NCBI GenBank assembly: GCA_011800155.1
Contig: CM022372.1
Coordinates: 62,001 to 126,000 of the forward strand
Direction of reading: 5' to 3'
Length of the DNA: 64,000 nt
Source of the DNA: Flammulina velutipes
Taxonomy: Eukaryota; Basidiomycota; Agaricomycetes; Agaricales; Physalacriaceae
Positions 48,539-58,616 of the stretch are shown in pieces. Position numbers and translations under genes: made by a program. Position 1 is the first letter of the stretch; every line of letters begins with the position of its first letter. Below the pieces are notes generated by a model. It did no database searches and was not told the DNA's origin. It saw only the letters and a list, made by a program, of their open reading frames with translations.

Positions 48539-51114
48539 CACCCAATGGTGTACCTACAATAATATGTATGCTCTAATTACAGGGCAATAAATTGTTTTGT
48601 TCACTCTAAGCTAGAGGGTCTGACTTAGAGCGTACATATCTTTATGGGTCAGCTACTATATATGGGCTGTGGCTGGGCAGGTGGCTGTCCAGGTGGCTGG
48701 GGTGGCTGGTATGGGGCGGGACAGGGCGCTGGGATGAGCCAAATATAGATAGGAATTGATGAGATTGATGGGGAGGAGGAGGAGGAGATGAGGATGGGGG
48801 AAATGTGGCCACACAGGAATCCGGACCTAGAGATTGATGGGAACTGATGGGATTGATGGGGGAGGGATGGGGGATGGGGGCAGGGGGATTGGGGGCAGGG
48901 GACAATTGTGGCACCAGGATAAATACTGGGCTATTGCCAGGGTATGAGGAGGGTATGGGAGGGATGATTGTAGGTTGAAAAATAAAATTCTTTCTAACTA
49001 TCAGAAACATGAATGGGGGTGTGGCAGCTACTGAAACCAACAATAAAACGATGTGTGGCGCATTTTTAATTGAGGAGCACATACCTCGGATCGACCTGGG
49101 GTTGTTTTAGATGTCTTCCTATTGAAAAATGAATGTGTGCAGCACAAAGAACCATGTAAAAACACGAAGATTTGGCTGAGAAACAAGCAGAACATTATTG
49201 AAAATCCATCAAAAAGCACCAAAAAGGGAGCAGCACTTTGCCCTCGCTTGGGGGTGACCTGAAACCACTTGTAGGTCGTTCAGACATCTTTGGGGCATTG
49301 TATAAGTCACTCAGTTAGGTCTCCAGGTCAACAGAACCCTTGGATATGATCAAAATGCCAAAAACCCGGACCACTCAGCTTTGGGCCACACTATCAACTT
49401 GCCATCACCTGGGGACACCTTATATTCGAAGATATATGTATATAATGCTCTAATCATGAGTTAGATGAAGTCTGGAGTGTGAAAAATGCAGTCAAAACCT
49501 GGGATATACCCCAAATAATGTCCCCCAAGAAAGCACACATACTATCAACTTCCCCTGACCTCTAGGTCGTCCCAATGTGTTCTATTATCATTATATATGA
49601 TGTATTAACACCCCAGAGGTGTCCCCAGTGTGTCAAAATGTGAATATTCATGATAATAGGTGAACCCTTATTCACCCTTCCTCCTCAAGTACACCCACTG
49701 GTTCGCATATCTACATCTTTAGGACTGTTCTAATAGTCATTTGACATCATATAGATGATATTTTGGGGCCCAGGTCATAGGTAGACCTCGAAGATACACC
49801 CCTTTGGTAAATGGTGAGGATATGATCTTTGTACTAATTCTCAAATGTCCATCCTCTATATTGAAGGGTGTTCAACCTGGGACATATTCTGGGAAGCTAA
49901 AAACACATTGTAGGATGTTAAAATCAATAGTCCACCACTCAGATGTGTGATAGTTGGGGTAGTTCTTGGTGTAGAAGGAGGAGATATAAATTATTGTACC
50001 ATTTCTATTCGCATTTTGCCACACTGGGGACACCTCTGGGGTGTTAATACATCATATATAATGATAATAGAACACATTGGGACGACCTAGAGGTCAGGGG
50101 AAGTTGATAGTATGTGTGCTTTCTTGGGGGACATTATTTGGGGTATATCCAAGGTTTTGACCGCATTTTTCACACTCCAGACTTCATCTAACTCATGATT
50201 AGAGCATTATATACATATATCTTCGAATATAAGGTGTCCCCAGGTGATGGCAAGTTGATAGTGTGGCCCAAAGCTGAGTGGTCCGGGTTTTTGGCATTTT
50301 GATCATATCCAAGGGTTCTGTTGACCTGGAGACCTAACTGAGTGACTTATACAATGCCCCAAAGATGTCTGAACGACCTACAAGTGGTTTCAGGTCACCC
50401 CAAGCGAGGGCAAAGTGCTGCTCCCTTTTTGGTGCTTTTTGATGGATTTTCAATAATGTTCTGCTTGTTTCTCAGCCAAATCTTCGTGTTTTTACATGGT
50501 TCTTTGTGCTGCACACATTCATTTTTCAATAGGAAGACATCTAAAACAACCCCAGGTCGATCCGAGGTATGTGCTCCTCAATTAAAAATGCGCCACACAT
50601 CGTTTTATTGTTGGTTTCAGTAGCTGCCACACCCCCATTCATGTTTCTGATAGTTAGAAAGAATTTTATTTTTCAACCTACAATCATCCCTCCCATACCC
50701 TCCTCATACCCTGGCAATAGCCCAGTATTTATCCTGGTGCCACAATTGTCCCCTGCCCCCAATCCCCCTGCCCCCATCCCCCATCCCCTCCCCCATCAAT
50801 CCCATCAGTTCCCATCAATCTCTAGGTCCGGATTCCTGTGTGGCCACATTTCCCCCCATCCTCATCTCCTCCTCCTCCTCCCCATCAATCTCATCAATTC
50901 CTATCTATATTTGGCTCATCCCAGCGCCCTGTCCCGCCCCATACCAGCCACCCCAGCCACCTGGACAGCCACCTGCCCAGCCACAGCCCATATATAGTAG
51001 CTGACCCATAAAGATATGTACGCTCTAAGTCAGACCCTCTAGCTTAGAGTGAACAAAACAATTTATTGCCCTGTAATTAGAGCATACATATTATTGTAGG
51101 TACACCATTGGGTG
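48539..51114. mobile_element. Foldback (long inverted-repeat) element 1
   Basis: The element is 2576 bp, made of two nearly perfect inverted arms of about 1.1 kb (48539-49645 and 50004-51114) around a centre of about 360 bp. The ends read CACCCAATGGTGTACC. The flanking 7-bp repeat CAATGTC is at 48532-48538 and 51115-51121. Arms carry G+A-rich runs (GGAGGAGGAGGAG, GGGGATGGGG) and the shared block AAAAAGGGAGCAGCACTTTG. Frames of 75-145 codons exist in the arms but differ between family members, so I see no transposase and call it non-autonomous. A host superfamily is not obvious: 7-bp duplications do not fit the usual hAT or PIF values. Confidence 0.85.
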
Positions 51115-51116
51115 CA

Positions 51117-54100
51117 ATGTCCGAGAACAAGAAGCGCAAGGCCCACGAGGTCGCTGCATCATCACGAAAAAATGCGACACCCGGCCCCTCTAAACGACCT
51201 GAGACAGTGGCCGGCACTGCGATGCGTGGTAGTCTCTTGAAAACAGGTAGGATCCTAACAGATCATGGTCAGTCTCCAAATAATGTCGCTGTAAAAAGAC
51301 TTACAGCACATCGCACCACAGCACCACACCCAGGCAAGATCGTATCATCCTCCTCTGACGATGGGGGCAATAGCGATGAGTCCAGCGCTGATAACGATGA
51401 TGCATCCGACGGCAACGAGCCTCATCCAAAACGACGCAAAGTTAGTGCCACAAAGCGAAAGGCCATGAGGGCAAAGTCAAAAGAAAAGGGAAAGGCGAAG
51501 GCCACTGAACGTGCCGCCACTGAACGAAAGAGACGCTCAGCATCCGTCATTGACGTTGATGATGAGGAGGAAACGGAGGAGGCTAAATTGAGTGAGTGAT
51601 ACTCAGCACGCTAAATCAAACACTTACTCGTCATAGTGCGTAAGGCCAAAGGCTGGACCTCACCGTACTACGCATTCTACAAAGCCCCTTTCGTCGACAC
51701 TGTCAATGAGCGAACCGTTCACGTCTTCCGCTGTCAATTTTGCCAGCTTGCAATTAGGCGATACCAAGACAAAAGTGATGCCAACTCACCAAGTAGCCTC
51801 CAAAAACATGCGATAAAATGTCAAGGCAAAGAGGCCGTCGACGCTGCCGTCAACTCCGGGCAGTCGATGACCCAGCTACGGAAATCGTTTGAAGGAGCCG
51901 CGAAAGGGGGGAATAAGAATATCAAGACAATGTTCGATGGCCAGCGAAAGGCCGGAGCGACAACCTATTCAAATGTGCAGCATACACCTGGTCAAACACG
52001 GTAAGTCGTACCAATAGCCATCCGAATGTGTACTAACGCACGACTATGTACAGCCTAGAGATCATCCGGTGGTGCGCCGAAAATTGTCGGCCATTCGAGA
52101 TCGTCGGTGACAGAGGTTTCAATAACCTGATGAAGACCGGGCGCCAGAACTACTGGATTCCTCATCCAACCACCGTCTCAAGGGATACGAAGCGTGCATT
52201 CGCGATAACATGTCAGCGACTCGCTAAGATGCTCCAGGTTAGTCACTCAGCGTCTGCAGCAAGGAAAGGACTGACAATTGCTGTGGTAGGAGTACGAGGG
52301 TGAGATAAGCCTGGCGACAGATTGTTGGACATCGCCGAACCATCGTGCGTTCATGGCTATCACAGCCCACATCGTGGTGGACAATGAGCCGGTTGCCATC
52401 CTGCTTGACTTTCTTGAGGTTGCGGAGGTTCGTTACTCTTGGCTTTCCCACACTTTCCCCATAATGAATCGTGTTACGTTTCTAGAGGCACACTGGCGCC
52501 ACGTTAGCATGCGAGTTTGCAAAGGTTCTTTGCGATTTTGGGATACAGCATAAGGTATGTTAGTCTACCTATCTCTGTGAGGGCATAGACTTATAGTAGC
52601 CTTTAGTCCCTCTCTATTGCGGGTGACAATGCATCAAACAACGATGTTATGATTGAAGACCTGGGTGATAATGAGGACACCTCTTACCCAGGGAAGTCAC
52701 ATCATGTACGTTGCTTCGCCCATACCGTTAACCTCGTAGCTAAGGCGTTCCTACGCCTGTTTGACCCTCCGGACTCGAAGAAGAAGAAGAAGCAGGATGC
52801 CGATGATCCTTTTGGTGACATTCGTGATGCGCTGCAGCGTATCCAAGATGGAGACGATGTCGAGCTCGATGATGAGGAACTCGAGCTTATGGCGGCAGCA
52901 GCAGCAGCAGATACGGATGCGGCAGATGAGGATCCAGATCAGCAGAATGTGGCCAACGATGGACTCAGTGAGGAGGACGAGGATGATCCTGCTGATGAGG
53001 AAGAGCATCTCTCAGATCCCTTGGCAGGTATCTCCAAGGAGACCGCTGCTAACGTGCAAGCGGAGGCGGAGCATGTCCGTGGGGTGCTTATCAAAGTGTG
53101 TTCTATTCTCTTACGTTCTGCGGTCATTTACCCGCTGTCTCACTCAGCTTCGAACGATCTCCTTCAAGACTATACATTCAACGACCTATCTACTGAACGA
53201 ATGGAAGGCGACGCTGGCAGGACTTGGTCTCCCAATACGTATCATCCCGCGAGATGTCCGTACTCGTTGGAACTCGACCTATGACATGGTTGACTTTGCT
53301 CTCCAACATCGCAGTGCCATTAACAGTTTCACGGGTGTGGCCGAGCATGGCTTGCGGGATTTTGAGCTCAGCGCGGAGGAGTGGGACGTGCTCATAGGTA
53401 TCCGGGATATCCTGGAGGTGCGTCAACAATTTATTCTTCAATCATCTGTGGCTTGACAGCGACGAACAGGTGCTGAAACATGCGACACTCTGGTTCTCTT
53501 CTTCATCGCCTACTCTTGCCGACGTTATTCCCGCCATGGATGAGATTGATGCTGTCTTTGCGACGCGTCTCATTACACGGCCTGTTGCTGACGACACCGA
53601 CACACTGGAGACAATCGAAATTACCAGTGCTCTCGCTCTTTGCTGTCAAGCGGCAAAGCACACTCTCAACAAGTATTATGCCCTTACAGACGAGTCCGAA
53701 CTGTACCGTATTGCCATGAGTATGTCCCCTATCTCTTTCGTGATGTTTACTTACTGCTACCTTAGTCCTGCACCCCGAGCATAAGCTGGAATACTTCCAG
53801 ACCCAGAAATGGCTTCCTTCCTGGATTGACGGCGCCTTTGAGCTATGCAAGACCAAGTATAATACAAACTACCGCGACCGACGAGAGCTACTTGGTGGTC
53901 AAGTTATCGAGGCGGCTGGTCCGTCGTCTCCAGTCAAGGCGTCGTGTGTACGTTCTTCCTTGCTCTCTGGCGATGTTTACTCATTTCTTCGATATATAGA
54001 AATCTGTGAACATGTTCCAGCCTAAGCGCACGAAGAAGTCTGTGTTCGACCAAGATGAACTAGATCGCTATATTCGCTCAGATACGGAGCCATGTGACAA

Positions 54101-54470
54101 TGTAATCCAATGGTGGACCGACCAACGCACAAGCTTTCCGCACCTCTCTCGCATGGCACTGGACTACCATTCTATTCCGGGTATGTGTTCAGTTGCTCTT
54201 ACAAGAACCTTACTCATCTAATTACTAGCTACTTCGGTCGCGGTTGAGCGTGTGTTTAGTCGTGCACGACGCCTCATCACATGGGAGCGCAACCGACTCA
54301 GTCCTCAATCGACGCGCGCTCTCATGTGTCTTGGCTCATGGAGCCTCATGGGATATGTACACGACAATGATTTGGAGCACATTACAAAGGATGGAGCAGT
54401 ACACCCGAAACGTTCAGAGAAGGCGTTACTTGATGTTGAGTTACCGGATGGTTATGAGTACGATGTATAA
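51117..54470 (+). CDS. hAT transposase
   Basis: Eleven exons: 51117-51591, 51637-52000, 52054-52237, 52290-52427, 52486-52554, 52607-53095, 53148-53417, 53470-53719, 53766-53947, 54000-54180 and 54229-54470. They join in frame to 947 aa. The protein has a basic, Ser-rich N-terminal region and a BED-type zinc finger with Cys191, Cys194, His216 and Cys220. The catalytic-domain motif TDCWTSPNHRAFM carries Asp352 and GDNASNND carries Asp417. An acidic insert lies at about residues 450-560, followed by DVRTRWNSTYDMV. The C-terminal dimerisation segment SVAVERVFSRARRL lies near residue 870. No stop or frameshift was found, so it may be active. Its ATG lies inside the right 7-bp duplication of the foldback element. 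Confidence 0.92.
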
Positions 54471-54649
54471 TAGTCTTCGCAAATCTACTACTATTCTGGT
54501 ATACTTGTATCATAGGGTGACGGGTTGTCCCATACCCCTGGGTTTTAGCAGTAACCCGGCCCGCCATTGCGGGTTTCTACCCACCATGGGTATGGGTGCG
54601 GGTAGGCAGTGTGACCCCCGTGGGAGTACCTGTGCTGATCCCTACCGGC

Positions 54650-57129
54650 GACACTACGGTCTCAATGTTGTCGTCATTTTCAGAGTCAGCACGGTGACAC
54701 AAAACCACGTTGGCACATTTCCCCACTGCGAAGCAGGGGAGATGATGTGAGAATCACAACAGAGACGGCGCGCTGGTTGTATCACAACGCGGGCAAAAGG
54801 CTTCGGGGTAACCTGCACCTGGTGTTGGGCAACCTTTGTTGTGGGTGTCGACGGCGGCTGAGCAGCCTTTCTCGTGGGCGTCGATGTCAGCAAGGTGCTG
54901 GTTTTTGGAGGAGACAATGGGGGAGTTGAGGGTAAAGTTGTGTTGCGACTCGACACCATCGCCGCAGCTGGACGGGCATAGGATGGCGTAAATTTTGCTT
55001 TGCGGGGTGTGGATGTGGGGGTCGACATTGGGGATAGGCCAAGTCGGCTACTGCTGCTGCTTGGCTTGAACTCCGGGGGTTTGTTGGTGGACGAGATGGT
55101 GAATTCCCGAATGGAAGAGTTGGGGGTGTTGACGTTGCCAGAAAACTCGTACAACGAGTGACCAGGTGGTCCAACGACGTCGTTGTCCCATGCCTCATCC
55201 CAGATGCGGTAAGCGATGCTCTTCTTAGGCGCCGTTACATAGTGCGCGGTGTCAAACCGAACAACAGAGTTCAAAAAGCCCTTCCTGCAAAGCAAGTCAG
55301 CCAGATCTCACGCAGGAGAACAGAACGCACCAGTCCTTGAACACACCCATGACACGTCCATGCAGCAGAATGAAGAACTTCATCTGGTGAAGATCGGACG
55401 CAACCACGCTGACACGAGTTGGCAGCGATGACCCGCGGATGGTCGTCCTCAAGACCTTCTGGGGCTGGGGGGTATACGACCTGCTGGCGAGCAACGTGAC
55501 GGTCAACTGCAGCCAAGTCAGCCTCGGTCAGGCTATTGAAAAAGTCATCATCGAACTCGTCGTCGTCCTCTGCCGCTGCCGCCTGTGGCGACACGGATAA
55601 GTCTTGAAGTGCCGGAAGGGGATCGCCCAGGCTGTCACGCGAGGTAAAATACTCTGTGTCCGAATCGTCGGGGGCAGGGTGCTTTGCTTTGGCCTTCCGC
55701 ACCTTGCGTCGTGCAGTGCTACGCAATTTCCCTTCTTCTCGCAAAAAGTTACCATCCTGGAAGACTCGGAGACGTGAGGATCAGCTGGTGAATGTGCAGA
55801 GGGTACTTACTGTTTGTCTCTGGGCCGTAAAGCCAATGACTGCTCATTGGCGATGATGGTAAGAGGCAAGTGTCGTCAACTTCTCATGAAAGCTTACATA
55901 GGGTTTTAAAGTCAAGTCAAGTCAGGTTATTCATCAAATTTCCCTTGACCTGACCTTAACCAGTCAAGAAAAATCCTTGATTTCTCTTGACCTTAACTTT
56001 AACCAGTCAAAATCCTTGACCGATTTACATCAGTCAAGTTAAAATTTAGTTAATTGCAGTCAAGTTAAGAGTTATGACCAGTCAATAACTAATAAACTAC
56101 TATTATTATCATGTATTAGGCTGTTTCAGATAGATTTAGTATTTAACCTTGATTAAAATTATTGACCAACAGGGACCAGTCAAAGATTTCTCAAGATTAG
56201 CCTTGACCTGTGACCTTGACTGCCCTTAACTCTTGACCAAACCTTGACCAAAACCCTTAACTGCAGTCAAGTCAAGCTAAGTTAATGGTCATTCACAGTC
56301 ACTTTGACTTAACCTTGAAACCCTAAGCTTACATAACCCTTAATATGCAAGGATGTAACAAATGGCTTGAACATTCAAATGCGCGTCTAGGCAGTACCCT
56401 ACCCGTCAACATACCAGTTCAGCCACAATTGCCTCAAGTGCACTGAGAAGATGTGTCCCATTGTTTAATCGACACCTACTGATACCTACAGAGTATGTAC
56501 ATGTGGGGCGAACTATGGTGTGGGGACGAATGTCAAGATTGCCGCCATCAGAGTTGGTCCTTTTTGTTGGGTAATGTAGTCGTCGTAAATCTGCAACATG
56601 CCCTCGCGAGGAAGGCGATTCTCCATCCACGCTTGGAAACCGTGATTTTCTTGATAGGCGATATTATGGCGCACAGCGGCCTTCAGGCGCAAAACGTCGC
56701 AGTTTCTGGGCAAAAAAATGATTAACAACGGCCTCCAACACGCAGGTTTTACGCACTTTTGTCGGTAGGCGCTTTCAGCAACCCTCTGGCGCTGACGAGC
56801 CACATCTTGCACCTCCTCTGATGATTCCTTCGAGCTGTAGCTGACTAAAATTAGAAACTGGTCAAGGGTTAGATCCCCGGGATATGTTACTAACCGTCAG
56901 GCAACAGCCCCTGGTTCCTCAGCCACAGGGACCAAATCCTGATTCGGTCATCCCAATCGGGAGAACCGGCATCGTCACGGCATCGCGAGCGCCTTTTTGT
57001 ACTGGCGCGTATTTCACCCAAATGGGCAGCACAGCATTTGCCGTTGGTTCCTGCGTAGCTGGGGCGGGTGGCGGCTCGTTCCAGGCAGCCCTGTATCCCA
57101 TTAATACGACGAGGAATGGCAGGGACCAC
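54650..57129 (-). pseudogene. Gene A, 5' part: multi-exon protein with RNase H1 N-terminal-like segment
   Basis: Read right to left, exons include 57129-56895 (start uncertain; RIRIWSLWLRNQGLLPD), 56844-56757, and one from 56705 (CDVLRLKAAVRHNIAYQEN). After the MITE come exons with LTIIANEQSLALRPRDKQ and LREEGKLRSTARRKVRKAKA. Next, joined by a 48-nt intron, is MKFFILLHGRVMGVFKDW plus KGFLNSVVRFDTAHYVT. That last stretch has the GR..GVF..W..V..F pattern of the caulimovirus-viroplasmin / RNase H1 N-terminal hybrid-binding fold. The region after it is Ser/Thr/Pro-rich and ends in a frame that continues at 48234 beyond the hAT. The gene is thus disrupted by hAT and carries a MITE. Role unknown. 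It may itself be transposon cargo. Confidence 0.5.
55900..56324. mobile_element. 425-bp MITE with 10-bp target duplication
   Basis: The ends AGGGTTTTAAAGTCAAGTCA and (inverted) AGGGTTTCAAGGTTAAGTCA are similar terminal inverted repeats. AAGCTTACAT is repeated perfectly at 55890-55899 and 56325-56334. The interior is built from many AGTCAA / CTTGAC words in both orientations. A 9-11-bp duplication is typical of Mutator-like elements. It carries no coding capacity. It sits between exons of gene A. Confidence 0.8.
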
Positions 57130-57187
57130 TGATACTTAACGTCTCCCCGTATCCGCTACTTCGGAACACTTCTCGTGACGTTCCGCC

Positions 57188-57271
57188 CGTTGCGCCACAC
57201 ACCGCGCCCGTTGCGCCACACACCACACCTGTTGCGCCACACACCGCACCCGTTGCGCCACATATAGCACC
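57188..57271. repeat. Minisatellite, four 21-bp units
   Basis: Units of the form (C/T)GTTGCGCCACACACCGCACC occur at 57188, 57209, 57230 and 57251; the last is more diverged. They lie just upstream of gene A on its transcribed side. Confidence 0.85.
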
Positions 57272-58206
57272 AAAAGTGTTTTCTCCCCGTTTTGTCTCCC
57301 CACACCTCCGACACCCTACACCGTCCAATCCGTCACACCGGCATTCACTGGCTCAGTGGCTCTCTCTTTGTCCCAATCCAGCCATCCCCCGCTCCTGCCG
57401 TATCCCGCCCTCCTGGGGCCGTCCGGCACCAGATATCGGTGGCGACATGCGTTCAGTCATTGCATGCGGCATCTTTAACGTGATAGCAGCAAGCTATTAA
57501 TCCCGACATTCATTATTCATCCTGGGACTCCTCATCCCGCTGTACCTCCTGTTTGCCCGCACATGCAGCGGGGGTGCAGAGCAATCACACCAGGTACATG
57601 ACAATTCCTCTTTTGAACACCTCGCTCGTACGCCGCCACTGCTGTATTGACCTGCGCCACATAATGACAGCCGTTCTCTCCTTCCCTGCCCCGCCCCATA
57701 TCCTCCATGCATTCAGCATGCATAGAGCTATTATCGTCGCCTCTGTCGCTCCAACCGATCACCTCCCGCCGTCCCGCTGCATGCACTATGAATCCCGCCC
57801 ATTATCGATGTCATCCCCCGCCCCAGCACTCTCCATCCCTGTCCATGTGACGCTCTACCTCGCCGTTAGGTGGCGGTCTCTGCAGTACTCCAGTACTGCA
57901 GCTCCGGGAGCAGCTCCGTCAGAATTCCAACTGCTAAACCCTATGTCCACTTCTATGCCTTTGTGGTCCTTATTGCTCAGTTGGTACTATGTATCATCTC
58001 TAGATATGTTCCGGAGTCTTCAGATCAATTCTTACTCTTGCCGACTTTTTTTTTTCAAAACCTGACTCTTTTGAGTAAGCTTCGTTTTGAATACAGGAGT
58101 TTCGCTGCTATCCTACGCCAGTAGACATAACATACAGCGTACTTACAGATCCAATCTCACTCAACACCGAAAACATGTATATCAAAGAATCTAAATTGCT
58201 TATGAA
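57272..58206. other. Intergenic, no gene recognised
   Basis: C-rich sequence with a 170-codon frame (57553) that has no domain or sensible composition. GCGCCACA-type words recur here and in neighbouring repeats. Confidence 0.35.
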
Positions 58207-58609
58207 TTACGACCCTAACCCTGCAATCAAACCATTGAGCACCCACTTCACGTTGTCCACCATCATCATCCACTCTGCTGTCTCCTTATCATCGTCAATC
58301 TTACGCCCCCACCACGACAAAGTCGCGATGACGGAGAGCATGCCATTCCTGCCCGGACACGCCAATGGCGCCCAGTCTCCCCCGTAAGACTCTTACTTCC
58401 ACCGACCTGTGTCATCCTTGACCCTCCAGGCAGGCTGCATCGCATTCCACCATCGCAGGACGTCCACTTTGAACTTCTGTAAATTACCCTTCGTGATATC
58501 CAAATTCTGGCCGGCCTTACGATCACAGCGTCCAGCGGTTATCCATGTTGCCACCAGTGCAGGATGATGCGCTCCCGGAATGCTTCGTTTCGCCGTCGCC
58601 ATCATCCCT
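58207..58609 (-). pseudogene. Gene B, 3' part, cut off by foldback element 2
   Basis: The frame starts KGMMATAKRSIPGAHHPA directly after the insertion and continues VDVLRWWNAMQPAWRVKDD. It meets an in-frame TAA at 58395-58393, and goes on in the same frame with GDWAPLACPGRNGMLSV and SWWGRKIDDDKETAEW to a natural stop at 58209-58207. Since the frame stays open on both sides, the TAA looks like a nonsense mutation. A short intron covering it is possible (GTAAGAG at the site). The repeated W-W-plus-acidic pattern matches a widespread type of uncharacterised mushroom protein; I cannot name it. Confidence 0.5.
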
Positions 58610-58616
58610 TTGACAA

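Larger units (their letters stand above)
48235..54649 (+). mobile_element. hAT-superfamily DNA transposon, autonomous type
   Basis: The element has a complete hAT transposase gene between two GGGT-rich ends. Terminal sequences TAAGGATCAGCGCGGG (left) and, inverted, TAGGGATCAGCACAGG (right) are similar and fit the hAT start pattern YARNG. Flanking sequences share GACACT (48229-48234 and 54650-54655), an imperfect target duplication. hAT elements normally make 8 bp, and here only 6 of 8 match. The best evidence for the ends is that removing the element restores one reading frame in gene A. Of its ~6.4 kb, 2.6 kb is a foldback element inserted later. Confidence 0.75.

Noticed and set aside
52761..53456. 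231-codon plus frame with Met-rich sequence
   Set aside because: Its first half is the wrong frame of the acidic transposase exon. Only the part from 53148 is the true transposase frame.
57553..58065. 170-codon plus frame
   Set aside because: Composition and lack of any motif or homologous copy suggest chance in C-rich DNA.
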